Shown piece after piece: positions 1 through 6,381 of a stretch of DNA of 6,559 bases. The translations under genes and the position numbers were made by a program. The DNA is taken from positions 1 to 6,559 of the forward strand of contig JAFDAE010000123.1 in the NCBI GenBank assembly GCA_019314005.1, in the 5' to 3' direction. Numbering within the stretch: position 1 is the stretch's first letter; each line of letters starts with the position of its first letter. The notes beneath the pieces are model-generated. The model saw nothing but the letters and a program-made list of their open reading frames with translations. It ran no database searches and was not told where the DNA came from. This DNA is from Deltaproteobacteria bacterium (lineage in GTDB: Bacteria; Desulfobacterota; Desulfobacteria; C00003060; C00003106).

Positions 1-452
1 TCAGCAAGGCATACCTCAGCAAGGCATACCTCAGCGGGGCAGACCTCAGTGGAGCAGACCTCAGTGGGGCAGACCTCATCGGGGCTAACCTCAGCCACGC
101 AAACCTCAGCAACGCAAACCTCAGCAACGCAAACCTCAGCGAGGCATACCTCGGCGAGGCAAACCTCAGCGAGGCATACCTCGGCGAGGCTAAACTCAGC
201 AACGCGGATCTCAGGGAAGCAAACCTCAGCGAGGCATACCTTAGCGGGGCGGATCTCATAGGGGCAAACCTCAGCGAGGCTGAGCTCAGCGGGGCCGAGC
301 TCAGCAAGGCAAATCTCAGTGGAGCATACCTCAGGAAGGCAAATCTTAGCGGAGCATGCCTCATCGTAGCAGACCTCAGCAACGCAGACCTCAGCAACGC
401 AAACCTCAGCAACGCAGACCTCAGGAAGGCAAATCTCAGCAAGGCAAATATT
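1..452 (+). repeat. 15-nt tandem coding repeat array with an exact 30-nt duplication
   Basis: The DNA itself repeats every 15 nt around a core like ACCTCAGCAAGGCAA, with about 30 units. The variation is concentrated in the last codon of each pentapeptide and in the Asn/Asp/Tyr codon. Positions 131-160 and 161-190 are identical over 30 nt, that is two pentapeptides copied exactly. Units around 106-135 and 376-420 are also near identical. This nucleotide-level identity, beyond what the protein pattern requires, points to recent growth by slippage or unequal recombination. It is a coding repeat, not a CRISPR array, because there are no unique spacers. Confidence 0.9.
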
Positions 453-494
453 ACAGGATGCATACTTTATGGCACGACTCGGGATGATGGATAA
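1..494 (+). CDS. Pentapeptide-repeat protein, C-terminal part (5' end outside window)
   Basis: The frame with codons starting at position 3 is open from the window edge to TAA at 492-494 and gives 163 residues. About 30 consecutive pentapeptides of the form A-(N/D/Y/E)-L-S-x cover residues 1-150, followed by a short tail ending ITGCILYGTTRDDG. This is the PF00805-type pattern, which is known to fold as a right-handed quadrilateral beta-helix with the central Leu and the preceding Ala packed inside. No in-frame ATG is visible, so the start and any N-terminal domain lie upstream. There is no cysteine-rich, transmembrane or enzymatic segment in the visible part. Some family members (Qnr, MfpA) mimic DNA and protect gyrase, but nothing here supports that role: the repeats are more uniform than in those proteins and most long members have no known function. 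The family assignment is very secure and the function is unknown. Confidence 0.93.
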   Translation, partial: SKAYLSKAYLSGADLSGADLSGADLIGANLSHANLSNANLSNANLSEAYLGEANLSEAYLGEAKLSNADLREANLSEAYLSGADLIGANLSEAELSGAELSKANLSGAYLRKANLSGACLIVADLSNADLSNANLSNADLRKANLSKANITGCILYGTTRDDG

Positions 495-499
495 TTGAG

Positions 500-522
500 C
501 GTATAAAATACGATTATTTTTT
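500..522 (+). terminator. Weak rho-independent terminator candidate after the pentapeptide gene
   Basis: Six bases after the TAA stop there is a perfect inverted repeat CGTAT-AAA-ATACG (500-512), followed by ATTATTTTTT (513-522). Position and U-tract fit an intrinsic terminator, but the stem is only 5 bp with two G-C pairs, so it would be inefficient. Confidence 0.35.
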
Positions 523-550
523 CAGTAAAAATATACCCGCCTTAAAAGGC

Positions 551-579
551 TTGATTCCAGATGTTTTATAGTTTATAGA
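551..579 (+). promoter_or_regulatory. Possible sigma70-type promoter for the PGK-like/VTT pair
   Basis: TTGATT at 551-556 and TATAGA at 574-579 are separated by 17 nt, each matching 4 of 6 consensus positions. An alternative -10, TATAGT at 567-572, lacks a matching -35. The region is AT-rich and correctly placed upstream of the gene, but the match is modest and unproven. Confidence 0.33.
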
Positions 580-587
580 TACGTTTC

Positions 588-609
588 GCTTACATGTAGC
601 TTACTTGTC
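588..609 (+). repeat. 11-nt direct repeat in the leader of the PGK-like gene
   Basis: GCTTACATGTA (588-598) is followed directly by GCTTACTTGTC (599-609), with 9 of 11 positions identical and the copies exactly 11 nt apart. A tandem 7-mer TTTATAG (565-571, 572-578) lies just upstream. Repeats about one helical turn apart can be operator half-sites, but they can also be chance in a short AT-rich leader. Confidence 0.4.
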
Positions 610-621
610 TTCAGTACAACC

Positions 622-626
622 GGAGG
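622..626 (+). promoter_or_regulatory. Ribosome binding site GGAGG of the PGK-like gene
   Basis: GGAGG lies 7 nt before the ATG at 634. It is the only good Shine-Dalgarno in this leader and fixes the start of the PGK-like protein, including its long N-terminal extension. Confidence 0.8.
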
Positions 627-633
627 ATAGTTA

Positions 634-2250
634 ATGCGGGTAGGGACAATATTAAAAGAATATCGGAATGCCGGAAGGAATCAGCGAAAAAACAAAGACG
701 CGACTCCTTCTGACAACGTAAACGCTGAACTTAATTTTCTTACCATAGATGATCTTATCGTAAGGATGACATGGCGTGACGGAATAAAGGATATAACAGA
801 GGATAAATATCGAAAAAAATATAAGAAGGAATACGGAGGAAAGTTTTTCAAGGGCAAGGTCGTTCTTGTTCGCTGCGGCATTGATGCCCCTGTCGACAAA
901 AAGGGACGGATTGCCGGAACCGAACGGATTCAGCTTGCCATTCCAACGTTAAAGGAGCTTTCCGGATATGGCGCGCGTGTTGTGGTAATGGCCCACCAGG
1001 GACGTGCCGGTAAAAACAACTTTATCGAATTCGACCAGCATGCTGCAATCATAAAAAAACTGATCAATAAAAACACTCGTCCCCGGAGGACTGTTAAATA
1101 TTTGGGGAACCTTACGGAATCTAAAGTTATTACTAACAAGATTAAAGGGCTGAAGAACGGCGAAATCTTGCTCTTGAATAATATCCGTTTCCTGATTGAC
1201 GAGGTTTTCATCCAAGATAAAGCCGGCCTTCGACCTCATGAGGTCAACAAAGGGTCCCGCTTTACAAATATACTTGAACCGATAATTGATTTTTACGTCA
1301 ATGAAGCCTTCAATACCTCTCACCGCAAGCATTCGTCCATGATTGGTTTTACACAAAGACTCAACCTGGTGGGACGCCAGATGGAAAAGGAGATGACTGA
1401 AAATAAGCATGTCATTAATTTTATCCAACGGCCCTTTATTCCTCTGTTCGGCGGACTGAAGGTAATCGACTATCTGGGACTTATAAAAAACTCTGTCCTT
1501 TCCGAGAAGGTTCCAGTCGTTTTACTCGCTGGAGTTCCGGGTGTTCTGGCCATTCTAAGCCGGGAAATACGTCCAGGAATTCTATACGACTTTGGCGCTG
1601 CCACAAACAATTTTCTCGATAACTCTGTAAACAAAGGACTAACAAAATTCTTCGCGCAACTTTATGAACGCCCTGCCGGCAAAAAGAAACTGATCGCGCC
1701 AGTTGACTTTATGGTGAACAACGATGGACAAATACTCAATTTGACACCCCGCGAGATCCACGAACATCCTGACAAAGATCGTTTTCATGTCTGGAGTATC
1801 GGCAGGGAGACCACAAAACTATTTGTATCTTATATCTTGAAATCAAAAACTATGTATAAAAAAGGGCCTGTAGGAAAATCAGAAGAACCGGGCTTCGAAC
1901 AACCGGAACGAGAAATTTTAACCGCCATCATGACGGCCCAAAAAAAAGGGGCCTACACAATCACATCCGGTGGTGACAGCACCGAAATAGCAAAAAAGTT
2001 AGGATTTAATGATAAAGCGCTTTTTTCCAGGTTAAGCGACGCAGGCGGCGCGTTTATTCATGTATTAGAAGGAAGCCGTATTGCCTGGCCCATACTTCAG
2101 CTCAACACTCACTGGAATCTTTTTTATGGCAAAGACCTAAGGCACGGACTCCCGTTCAACTATCATCTTAAGTCTCGATATCGCCTGGAGCGAACTGTCC
2201 CGGCTAACGGCCTTCCGGAATATCTACGGTATGATCAGCGGCAAAGTTAA
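634..2250 (+). CDS. Divergent phosphoglycerate kinase homologue, probable pseudoenzyme
   Basis: The 538-residue product aligns with PGK along its length (bacterial PGKs are near 390-400 residues). Matching blocks are KGKVVLVRCGIDAPVD (73-88; normally VLVRVDFNVPLD), TERIQLAIPTL, VVMAHQGR (H121, R124), NNIRF (R185), NEAFNTSHRKHSS (R231), FGGLKV (K276), APVDFMV, KGPVG (410-414) and SGGDST (445-450). PGK transfers phosphate between 1,3-bisphosphoglycerate and ADP. Here the substrate-binding Asp and Asn of the VDFN motif are G82 and D84, the second Lys of GGAKVxDK is Y280, the GGGMA/N segment has become LAGVPGV (298-304), and the NGP-GVFE loop is altered. The substrate-site arginines and His largely remain. 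There are about 72 extra residues at the N-terminus, including a basic stretch (58-70) inserted after TIDDL, and about 50 extra at the C-terminus. The gene overlaps the following VTT gene. Loss of activity or altered specificity is inferred. It is unlikely to be the housekeeping Pgk. Confidence 0.85.
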   Translation: MRVGTILKEYRNAGRNQRKNKDATPSDNVNAELNFLTIDDLIVRMTWRDGIKDITEDKYRKKYKKEYGGKFFKGKVVLVRCGIDAPVDKKGRIAGTERIQLAIPTLKELSGYGARVVVMAHQGRAGKNNFIEFDQHAAIIKKLINKNTRPRRTVKYLGNLTESKVITNKIKGLKNGEILLLNNIRFLIDEVFIQDKAGLRPHEVNKGSRFTNILEPIIDFYVNEAFNTSHRKHSSMIGFTQRLNLVGRQMEKEMTENKHVINFIQRPFIPLFGGLKVIDYLGLIKNSVLSEKVPVVLLAGVPGVLAILSREIRPGILYDFGAATNNFLDNSVNKGLTKFFAQLYERPAGKKKLIAPVDFMVNNDGQILNLTPREIHEHPDKDRFHVWSIGRETTKLFVSYILKSKTMYKKGPVGKSEEPGFEQPEREILTAIMTAQKKGAYTITSGGDSTEIAKKLGFNDKALFSRLSDAGGAFIHVLEGSRIAWPILQLNTHWNLFYGKDLRHGLPFNYHLKSRYRLERTVPANGLPEYLRYDQRQS

Positions 2251-2926
2251 ACTTGGGCTACTTGCGATCCTCCTTGTGCTGGGAGTTGTTTCCTTTACTT
2301 ACCGCGATCCCATTCTGAACTTTCTTATAAGGTTTTATTATTTTTCCACTGATCGTGAAGCAATTAAGGCATTTCTGTTATCCTATGGGGGATTGGCCCC
2401 CCCTCTTTTTATATGTATTCAGATACTACAGGTCCTGTTGGCCCCTATCCCCGGTGAAGCAACAGGTTTTATCGGGGGGTATCTGTTCGGCGCATTTTCC
2501 GGATTTATTTACTCTACCATTGGCCTTACATTAGGTTCATGGATCAACTTCTCACTGGGGCAGCTCTTAGGGAGACGTTATGGCAAACGTATCATTCCAC
2601 CCCGTTACATAGAAAAATTTGATAGCATAATCAAGCACCAAGGAGTCATTGTCTCTTTCATCCTTTTCATCCTGCCGGGATTCCCCAAAGATTATCTCTC
2701 CATATTCTTAGGATTCGGCGGTCTCTCCACAAAGGTGTTCCTTCTGATAGCAGGAATCGGCCGGATGCCCGGCACGTTTATGTTAAGCCTGCAAGGAGCG
2801 CACGTCTACCAGCAAAACTATAAGACATTTGTCCTCCTTTTTCTCATCACCCTCAGTTTTACTTTGCCGGTTATCTATTACCGCAAACAGATTTATCGGT
2901 GGATAGAAAAGATTGATAAAAAGTAG
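2231..2926 (+). CDS. TVP38/TMEM64 (VTT/DedA-like) family integral membrane protein
   Basis: A 231-residue polytopic membrane protein of the SNARE-associated/VTT family (PF09335 type). Hydrophobic segments lie near residues 7-23, 54-74, 80-108, 138-158, 165-183 and 198-217. The family signature is visible as APIPGEATGFIGGYLFGA (71-88), LLGRRYGKR (112-120) and the later LPGFPKDYLSIFLGFGG (148-164). The C-terminus is basic (YRKQIYRWIEKIDKK), so it is probably cytoplasmic. Family members are inner-membrane proteins, some linked to lipid scrambling or transport, but most bacterial TVP38-type proteins have no assigned substrate. The ATG at 2231 lies 20 nt inside the preceding gene in another frame, with only a weak GGAA (2217-2220) before it, which suggests translational coupling to the PGK-like protein. 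Family call is secure; role unknown. Confidence 0.9.
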   Translation: MISGKVKLGLLAILLVLGVVSFTYRDPILNFLIRFYYFSTDREAIKAFLLSYGGLAPPLFICIQILQVLLAPIPGEATGFIGGYLFGAFSGFIYSTIGLTLGSWINFSLGQLLGRRYGKRIIPPRYIEKFDSIIKHQGVIVSFILFILPGFPKDYLSIFLGFGGLSTKVFLLIAGIGRMPGTFMLSLQGAHVYQQNYKTFVLLFLITLSFTLPVIYYRKQIYRWIEKIDKK

Positions 2927-2935
2927 GCTTTTTTA

Positions 2936-2964
2936 TTGACAAAATCGGCAAAATTTGAAATAAT
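2936..2964 (+). promoter_or_regulatory. Strong sigma70-type promoter before the 355-residue gene
   Basis: A perfect -35 TTGACA (2936-2941), a 17-nt spacer and AATAAT (2959-2964, 5 of 6 to TATAAT) lie in a 72-nt gap, about 35 nt before the start codon. It begins ten bases after the VTT stop codon, so the next gene probably has its own transcript. It is the best promoter match in the window. Confidence 0.7.
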
Positions 2965-2987
2965 ATGATTAAGTTATATTACTCAAG

Positions 2988-2993
2988 AGGAGG
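2988..2993 (+). promoter_or_regulatory. Consensus Shine-Dalgarno AGGAGG deciding a TTG start
   Basis: AGGAGG lies 5 nt before TTG at 2999. A full consensus ribosome site at this spacing, with no ATG at a competing position, supports TTG as the true initiator and may offset its weaker initiation. Confidence 0.8.
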
Positions 2994-2998
2994 GCTGC

Positions 2999-4066
2999 TT
3001 GTCTGTCTGGACTTATCGTGAGGAGCTAAGTCGTCAAAATAAAATACGTCGTTCTCTCTATGAACTGTTACGTGATGAGTTGGATCATGTCTTAATTCAG
3101 TACTGTCTGGTAGATTCCTATCAAAAATTTTTAAAAAACAAGGTTCCTTATCCGTTTGTAGAGATGCGCGAACTGAAACCCCGTGCTATTATTCCTGATA
3201 TAGAACACGAGCTGCACAATACCCTCCTTGTTCTCTTTCTTGAAGACTCAATCCCAAACGCGCATAAAAAATATGTCCGTTTTTTTGACGATAACAAAAC
3301 AACAAAGGAAAACCTTCTTAAGGTAAGGCACTTTCAGTTTCACAAACGATACCAACAGAACCTAAAATTATTTGAATGCCCTCAATTCTGCTGGTTCCTG
3401 ACAGGCCTTCTCCCCGTTGATTACGCCCTGCTTATACAGAGAGATTCAACCGTAAAAGCAAGAAACAGATACGCTTTAACTCACTTTCACGTAAGGATTG
3501 ACTGGCCTATTGCAGAAGCGTCAGAAGACCTTGCCCGCAGCCTCCGATATATCCAAAAAGATCTATATGAAAAAGGTGAGGATGATGCGGAAAATCTCCA
3601 GAAAAAATTCTTTGAGTATTATGGGCTGCACCCATTGGCCGGAGGGAGACGAACTGCAGCCTGCATAGCCACACAATACCTAAAACAGCTACCCTTTATT
3701 TCTACCATATATGTGGGAAGCTCAGAATCAAGGTCATTGAGTAAGATTTCCGAACGTGGCCAGACGCGGTATGTCCTTATTAAATTGGATGAAGACGAAA
3801 TAACAAATATTTGTGCAACCCACCACATGAAAAAGGTGACGTTTGAAAAGTCTTACTTAGTCGACAAAACACACGATGGGGGTGTGGCAATTTTTCAAAC
3901 TACCTATTCTCATGCTATCCATGCTCAGCCGCCTGACGATGGGAAGTTGAGAGAATTAAACAGTGAGTATTTCTGGCTGACAGTCAAAAATCAACACCTC
4001 ATACCTCGATCCGAAGCATGGGAAAAAACCCCTCTACCCTATAGTAAAATCTACTCCGTCTCTTAG
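2999..4066 (+). CDS. Uncharacterised soluble protein, 355 residues
   Basis: I do not recognise this protein. It starts at TTG behind a consensus Shine-Dalgarno and its own promoter-like sequence. There is no signal peptide and no transmembrane segment. The N-terminal part (1-50) is charged and predicted helical. Residues 70-140 contain hydrophobic strands or helices (TLLVLFLEDS, FCWFLTGLLPVDYALLIQRD). Residues 175-206 form an acidic/basic helical region, and the C-terminal third has alternating patterns suggesting beta strands (FISTIYVGSS, TRYVLIKLDEDEI, GGVAIFQTTYSHAIH). Possibly notable polar residues are the GGRR pair at 215-218 and H275-H276, but no known catalytic motif is evident. Codon usage and base composition resemble the neighbours. 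It stands 231 nt upstream of the adenylate cyclase, separated by a repeat element, so a shared role in cAMP signalling is possible but only by location. The open frame of 355 codons with strong initiation signals makes it a real gene. Confidence 0.85.
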   Translation: MSVWTYREELSRQNKIRRSLYELLRDELDHVLIQYCLVDSYQKFLKNKVPYPFVEMRELKPRAIIPDIEHELHNTLLVLFLEDSIPNAHKKYVRFFDDNKTTKENLLKVRHFQFHKRYQQNLKLFECPQFCWFLTGLLPVDYALLIQRDSTVKARNRYALTHFHVRIDWPIAEASEDLARSLRYIQKDLYEKGEDDAENLQKKFFEYYGLHPLAGGRRTAACIATQYLKQLPFISTIYVGSSESRSLSKISERGQTRYVLIKLDEDEITNICATHHMKKVTFEKSYLVDKTHDGGVAIFQTTYSHAIHAQPPDDGKLRELNSEYFWLTVKNQHLIPRSEAWEKTPLPYSKIYSVS

Positions 4067-4070
4067 AGAC
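4058..4070 (+). terminator. Small hairpin over the stop codon, weak terminator candidate
   Basis: GTCTC-TTA-GAGAC (4058-4070) is a perfect 5-bp inverted repeat that contains the TAG stop at 4064-4066. A T-rich stretch (TATATTTTT, 4076-4084) follows a few bases later rather than directly, so termination here is doubtful. Confidence 0.25.
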
Positions 4071-4127
4071 CCCTCTATATTTTTCCCAATTGTCTCACTT
4101 TGTAATGTCAATAAGCCGATAATATCA

Positions 4128-4131
4128 ATAA
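4128..4131 (+). repeat. Left copy of the putative 4-bp target duplication ATAA
   Basis: ATAA directly precedes the left terminal inverted repeat and matches ATAA at 4295-4298. The wider sequence ATCAATAATGA is identical at 4124-4134 and 4291-4301, partly because both element ends carry TCA/TGA. Confidence 0.5.
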
Positions 4132-4294
4132 TGATGGCGTCGTAAAAAGTCCAATCTACTACGTTGTAGTTGTTTTTCAGGCATTCGACATACACAATGT
4201 ATGCCTTCATACCTGAAAAACAACTACGCCTTGTATATTGACCTTTTTACTTAGCCATCCTTTATCAAACTCAAGACTTTTTACGAGTTCATCA
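4132..4294 (+). mobile_element. MITE-like non-coding inverted-repeat element at the cyclase start
   Basis: About 163 bp without a transposase gene. The left terminus TGATGGCGTCGTAAAAAGTC (4132-4151) and the right terminus GACTTTTTACGAGTTCATCA (4275-4294) are inverted repeats matching at 17 of 20 positions. Inside, most of 4133-4259 folds on itself: GATGGC pairs with GCCATC (4254-4259), GTAAAAAG with CTTTTTAC, and a perfect 16-bp stem is made by 4166-4181 and 4212-4227, with a further 6-bp stem CATACA/TGTATG in the loop. The direct repeat ATAA lies immediately outside both ends (4128-4131 and 4295-4298), as expected of a target duplication. The long stem would form a large RNA hairpin in any read-through transcript. 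The motif resembles dispersed repeats I associate with deltaproteobacterial genomes, but that is recollection, not a search result. The inner GCCATC end at 4259 is an alternative boundary. Confidence 0.7.
4166..4227 (+). repeat. Perfect 16-bp inverted repeat forming the core hairpin of the element
   Basis: GTAGTTGTTTTTCAGG (4166-4181) is the exact reverse complement of CCTGAAAAACAACTAC (4212-4227). The 30-nt loop itself contains CATACA-CAA-TGTATG (4189-4203). The perfect arms show either recent origin or selection on structure. No T-tract follows, so it is not a standard intrinsic terminator. Confidence 0.9.
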
Positions 4295-4298
4295 ATAA
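4295..4298 (+). repeat. Right copy of the putative target duplication, overlapping the cyclase ATG
   Basis: ATAA directly follows the right terminal inverted repeat, and its last A is the first base of the ATG at 4298. Removing the element plus one copy restores a continuous sequence TATCAATAATGACTGACG with the start codon intact. Confidence 0.5.
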
Positions 4299-6376
4299 TG
4301 ACTGACGACCTATCAAATAATCATACAGACCTCTTCGCTTTCCAAAAGGAGACCCTGTCACATAGAAACGGATTTGTGACTTATAACGTAAAGCGGATAA
4401 GGGAAATGCTCCGCTACTTTTCAAAGCGCACACTCGATCTGTTCTATGCTGTCCCTTTCCTGCTTCACGTAAATTCCCTCCGCTTACCCGGCTATGTGGC
4501 GGACGAGAATGTGCCATGCGGAATCTATAGATTTCATCAAACCGGTCTCTGGGAGATCACAAAAAAATTTTTTAGGGTAACCCCCCGGGAAATACGGTAT
4601 ATCCTGCCCAGGTCCTATTCTATTCATGCACTTTATCTTATGGGAAGTTTAGGAACTATAGGTCAAACAGGCTACTCTGATCTTGATTACTGGATCTGCA
4701 TTGACAATACCGCGATCGAAGAAAAAAAATTCACGCTCCTTAAACAAAAAATAAGGCTCATTGAAAAATGGGGCAAAGAGAATTTTGCGCAGGATATCAA
4801 TTTCTTCGTTATGGACATAAACAAGATAAAGAACAACGACTTCGGCCGGATCACCGAAGATAGTTCAGGTAGCGCCCAAAAAAGCCTACTCAAAGAAGAA
4901 TTTTATCGCACCTTTATTCTCATTGCAGGCAAAATACCTTTCTGGGCCGTATTGCCCCCCCGGCTTACTGATAACGAGTATTTTAAATCCATTGATATGA
5001 CAAACCGGATTAAAAACATAAACTTCTTCGTTGATGACTATATAGACCTCGGCAACCTTTCGGCTATACGCAAGGAAGAATTTTTGGGGGCCTCACTCTG
5101 GCAATGTTTTAAGGCGAGTTCCGATCCAATAAAGGCCATAATCAAGACTTCACTCCTGGTAGAACACTTCTTTGCGGATGATCAGGGACTTCTGCTCTGC
5201 GATGAGATCAAGCAAGGATTTCAGCAAGATCATGTTGCAGACAATACAATAGACCCATACTTGCTTGTCTTTGACCATGCCTTACATCTTTACGAAATCC
5301 TTGAAGATAAAGCAGGGCTTGATTTGATCAGGCAATGCATTGTTCTCCGTATAAACGGGATGGTCCCTCTGAGAAGTCGTTTGACAGAAGGGCCGAAAAA
5401 GACATTGCTTGAAAAGTACATAAGCCAATGGCAATGGGACAGTGAGAAGATTAACTATATTAAATCGTATCCAGATTGGTCGGAAACAGAAAAATTAGAT
5501 TTTGAAGACAAGATCCTGGAAAAAATATCTTTTCTCTTTGAATTACTCCAGAATGGTTTACACAATGACCAACTTCCCAGCTTTAATATGACACCGGCGG
5601 ATCTAACAGCATTAAAAAATAAGATACGCGCCTGTTTTCAACAACGACCGGGAAAGATTCCGAGGTGCTCAACATATCTCAAAAAGATAGCCACAGAGTC
5701 GGGCTATGTGATTTCTCAACAAATTGAAGAAAATAACAACAGCAAATGGCTCCTGTCCCGGGGAAGCCTGTCCGATCAAAAAAGCAATCGGGGCATACTC
5801 TATTCCTCCCATAGGTTGATACCTGTCCTGGGGTGGCTTATTGCAAACGGCCTTTGCACAGATGTCTCATCAGTATATTTCTGGTCCTATCAAGGGGCCA
5901 TAAGTCAAATACAGGGACAAAAGCTCCTCAAACAACTATATGATTTTTTTGAAAGCAAAACAGAGGCCCAAAAAGAAACCTCTCTATCGTTGCAAAATAC
6001 GAAGATGTTCATAGCGATAAACACCGAGGTATCATCCAGCCAGGACACCCTCTGTCACGTGGACTATCTCATACAAAATACGTGGCAAGAGCTATTTCAT
6101 CATGAAATGGACCTGACCCCCATTGAAAATGACCACCAAAAGTGTTATCAAGTTATGTCAGACATACAATTTTTCTTGCCGGACTTTAGCCACACAAGGG
6201 GAGCTTACAGGATCTATTCCCGCTGGAAGCGGCTCGAAACCGAGGTCACCAAGTCAGTAGAAGGTTTTCTCAAGGCATCCTCTTCCAGCAAGCTTATTGC
6301 CGAACAAATAGAGGAAGAGCCTGACGTGTCCGTTTTTCAGAAGGGGAAAAAGAATATTATATTGGACACATTTTAG
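4298..6376 (+). CDS. cyaA: Class I adenylate cyclase (enterobacterial CyaA type)
   Basis: Makes cAMP from ATP in the cytoplasm. From ATG 4298 the product is 692 residues; E. coli CyaA is 848. The first 350 residues follow CyaA closely: LPGYVADENVPCGIY (63-77; LMPGYLDGNVPKGI in E. coli), the catalytic MGSLGTIGQTGYSDLDYWIC (115-134), whose GS and D-x-D (D128, D130) are the nucleotidyltransferase-type metal site, then LKEEFYRTFILIAGK (198-212), DLGNLSAIRKEEFLGASLWQ (250-269), IKTSLLVEHF (282-291) and IDPYLLVFDHA (318-328). A less conserved C-terminal half retains WLLSRG (484-489) and HRLIPVLGWLIANGL (505-519), resembling the CyaA regulatory region. No transmembrane segment. No clear Shine-Dalgarno precedes the ATG. 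An in-frame TTG at 4238, inside the mobile element, would add 20 residues, but I prefer the ATG because the added residues derive from the element. A receiver-domain gene follows after 18 nt. Family call is very secure. Confidence 0.95.
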   Translation: MTDDLSNNHTDLFAFQKETLSHRNGFVTYNVKRIREMLRYFSKRTLDLFYAVPFLLHVNSLRLPGYVADENVPCGIYRFHQTGLWEITKKFFRVTPREIRYILPRSYSIHALYLMGSLGTIGQTGYSDLDYWICIDNTAIEEKKFTLLKQKIRLIEKWGKENFAQDINFFVMDINKIKNNDFGRITEDSSGSAQKSLLKEEFYRTFILIAGKIPFWAVLPPRLTDNEYFKSIDMTNRIKNINFFVDDYIDLGNLSAIRKEEFLGASLWQCFKASSDPIKAIIKTSLLVEHFFADDQGLLLCDEIKQGFQQDHVADNTIDPYLLVFDHALHLYEILEDKAGLDLIRQCIVLRINGMVPLRSRLTEGPKKTLLEKYISQWQWDSEKINYIKSYPDWSETEKLDFEDKILEKISFLFELLQNGLHNDQLPSFNMTPADLTALKNKIRACFQQRPGKIPRCSTYLKKIATESGYVISQQIEENNNSKWLLSRGSLSDQKSNRGILYSSHRLIPVLGWLIANGLCTDVSSVYFWSYQGAISQIQGQKLLKQLYDFFESKTEAQKETSLSLQNTKMFIAINTEVSSSQDTLCHVDYLIQNTWQELFHHEMDLTPIENDHQKCYQVMSDIQFFLPDFSHTRGAYRIYSRWKRLETEVTKSVEGFLKASSSSKLIAEQIEEEPDVSVFQKGKKNIILDTF

Positions 6377-6381
6377 GCACC

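Noticed and set aside
49..261. ORF of 70 residues made of QTSA/HTSA repeats in frame 1
   Set aside because: It is the out-of-frame shadow of the 15-nt pentapeptide repeat, which is open in every unit when shifted. The real frame starts at position 3 and gives the canonical AxLSx pattern through to 494.
1..452. Possible CRISPR array or minisatellite
   Set aside because: Units are contiguous 15-mers with no unique spacers and translate into a known protein repeat.
681..1428. Minus-strand ORFs inside the PGK-like gene
   Set aside because: They overlap a plus-strand gene with clear homology, have no ribosome sites or recognisable motifs, and are typical antisense shadows. The same applies to 3619-3828, 4281-4517, 4687-4893 and 6254-6445.
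2916..2934. ATAAAAAG-TAGG-CTTTTTT hairpin after the VTT gene as a terminator
   Set aside because: The stem has only one G-C pair and spans the stop codon; too weak to list as a terminator, although it may reduce read-through.
4118..4123. GATAAT as a -10 box of the original cyclase promoter
   Set aside because: It matches 5 of 6 positions, but the only -35-like sequence (TTGTCT, 4090-4095) is 22 nt away, too far for a normal promoter.
4164..4229. The 16-bp hairpin as a rho-independent terminator of the upstream gene
   Set aside because: No T-tract follows the right arm, and the longer nested inverted repeats and ATAA flanks fit a mobile element better.
4357..4380. GTCACA-N12-TGTGAC as a CRP-cAMP autoregulatory site
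   Set aside because: The half-sites are in the opposite order and the spacing is wrong for TGTGA-N6-TCACA, and the sequence lies inside the coding region.
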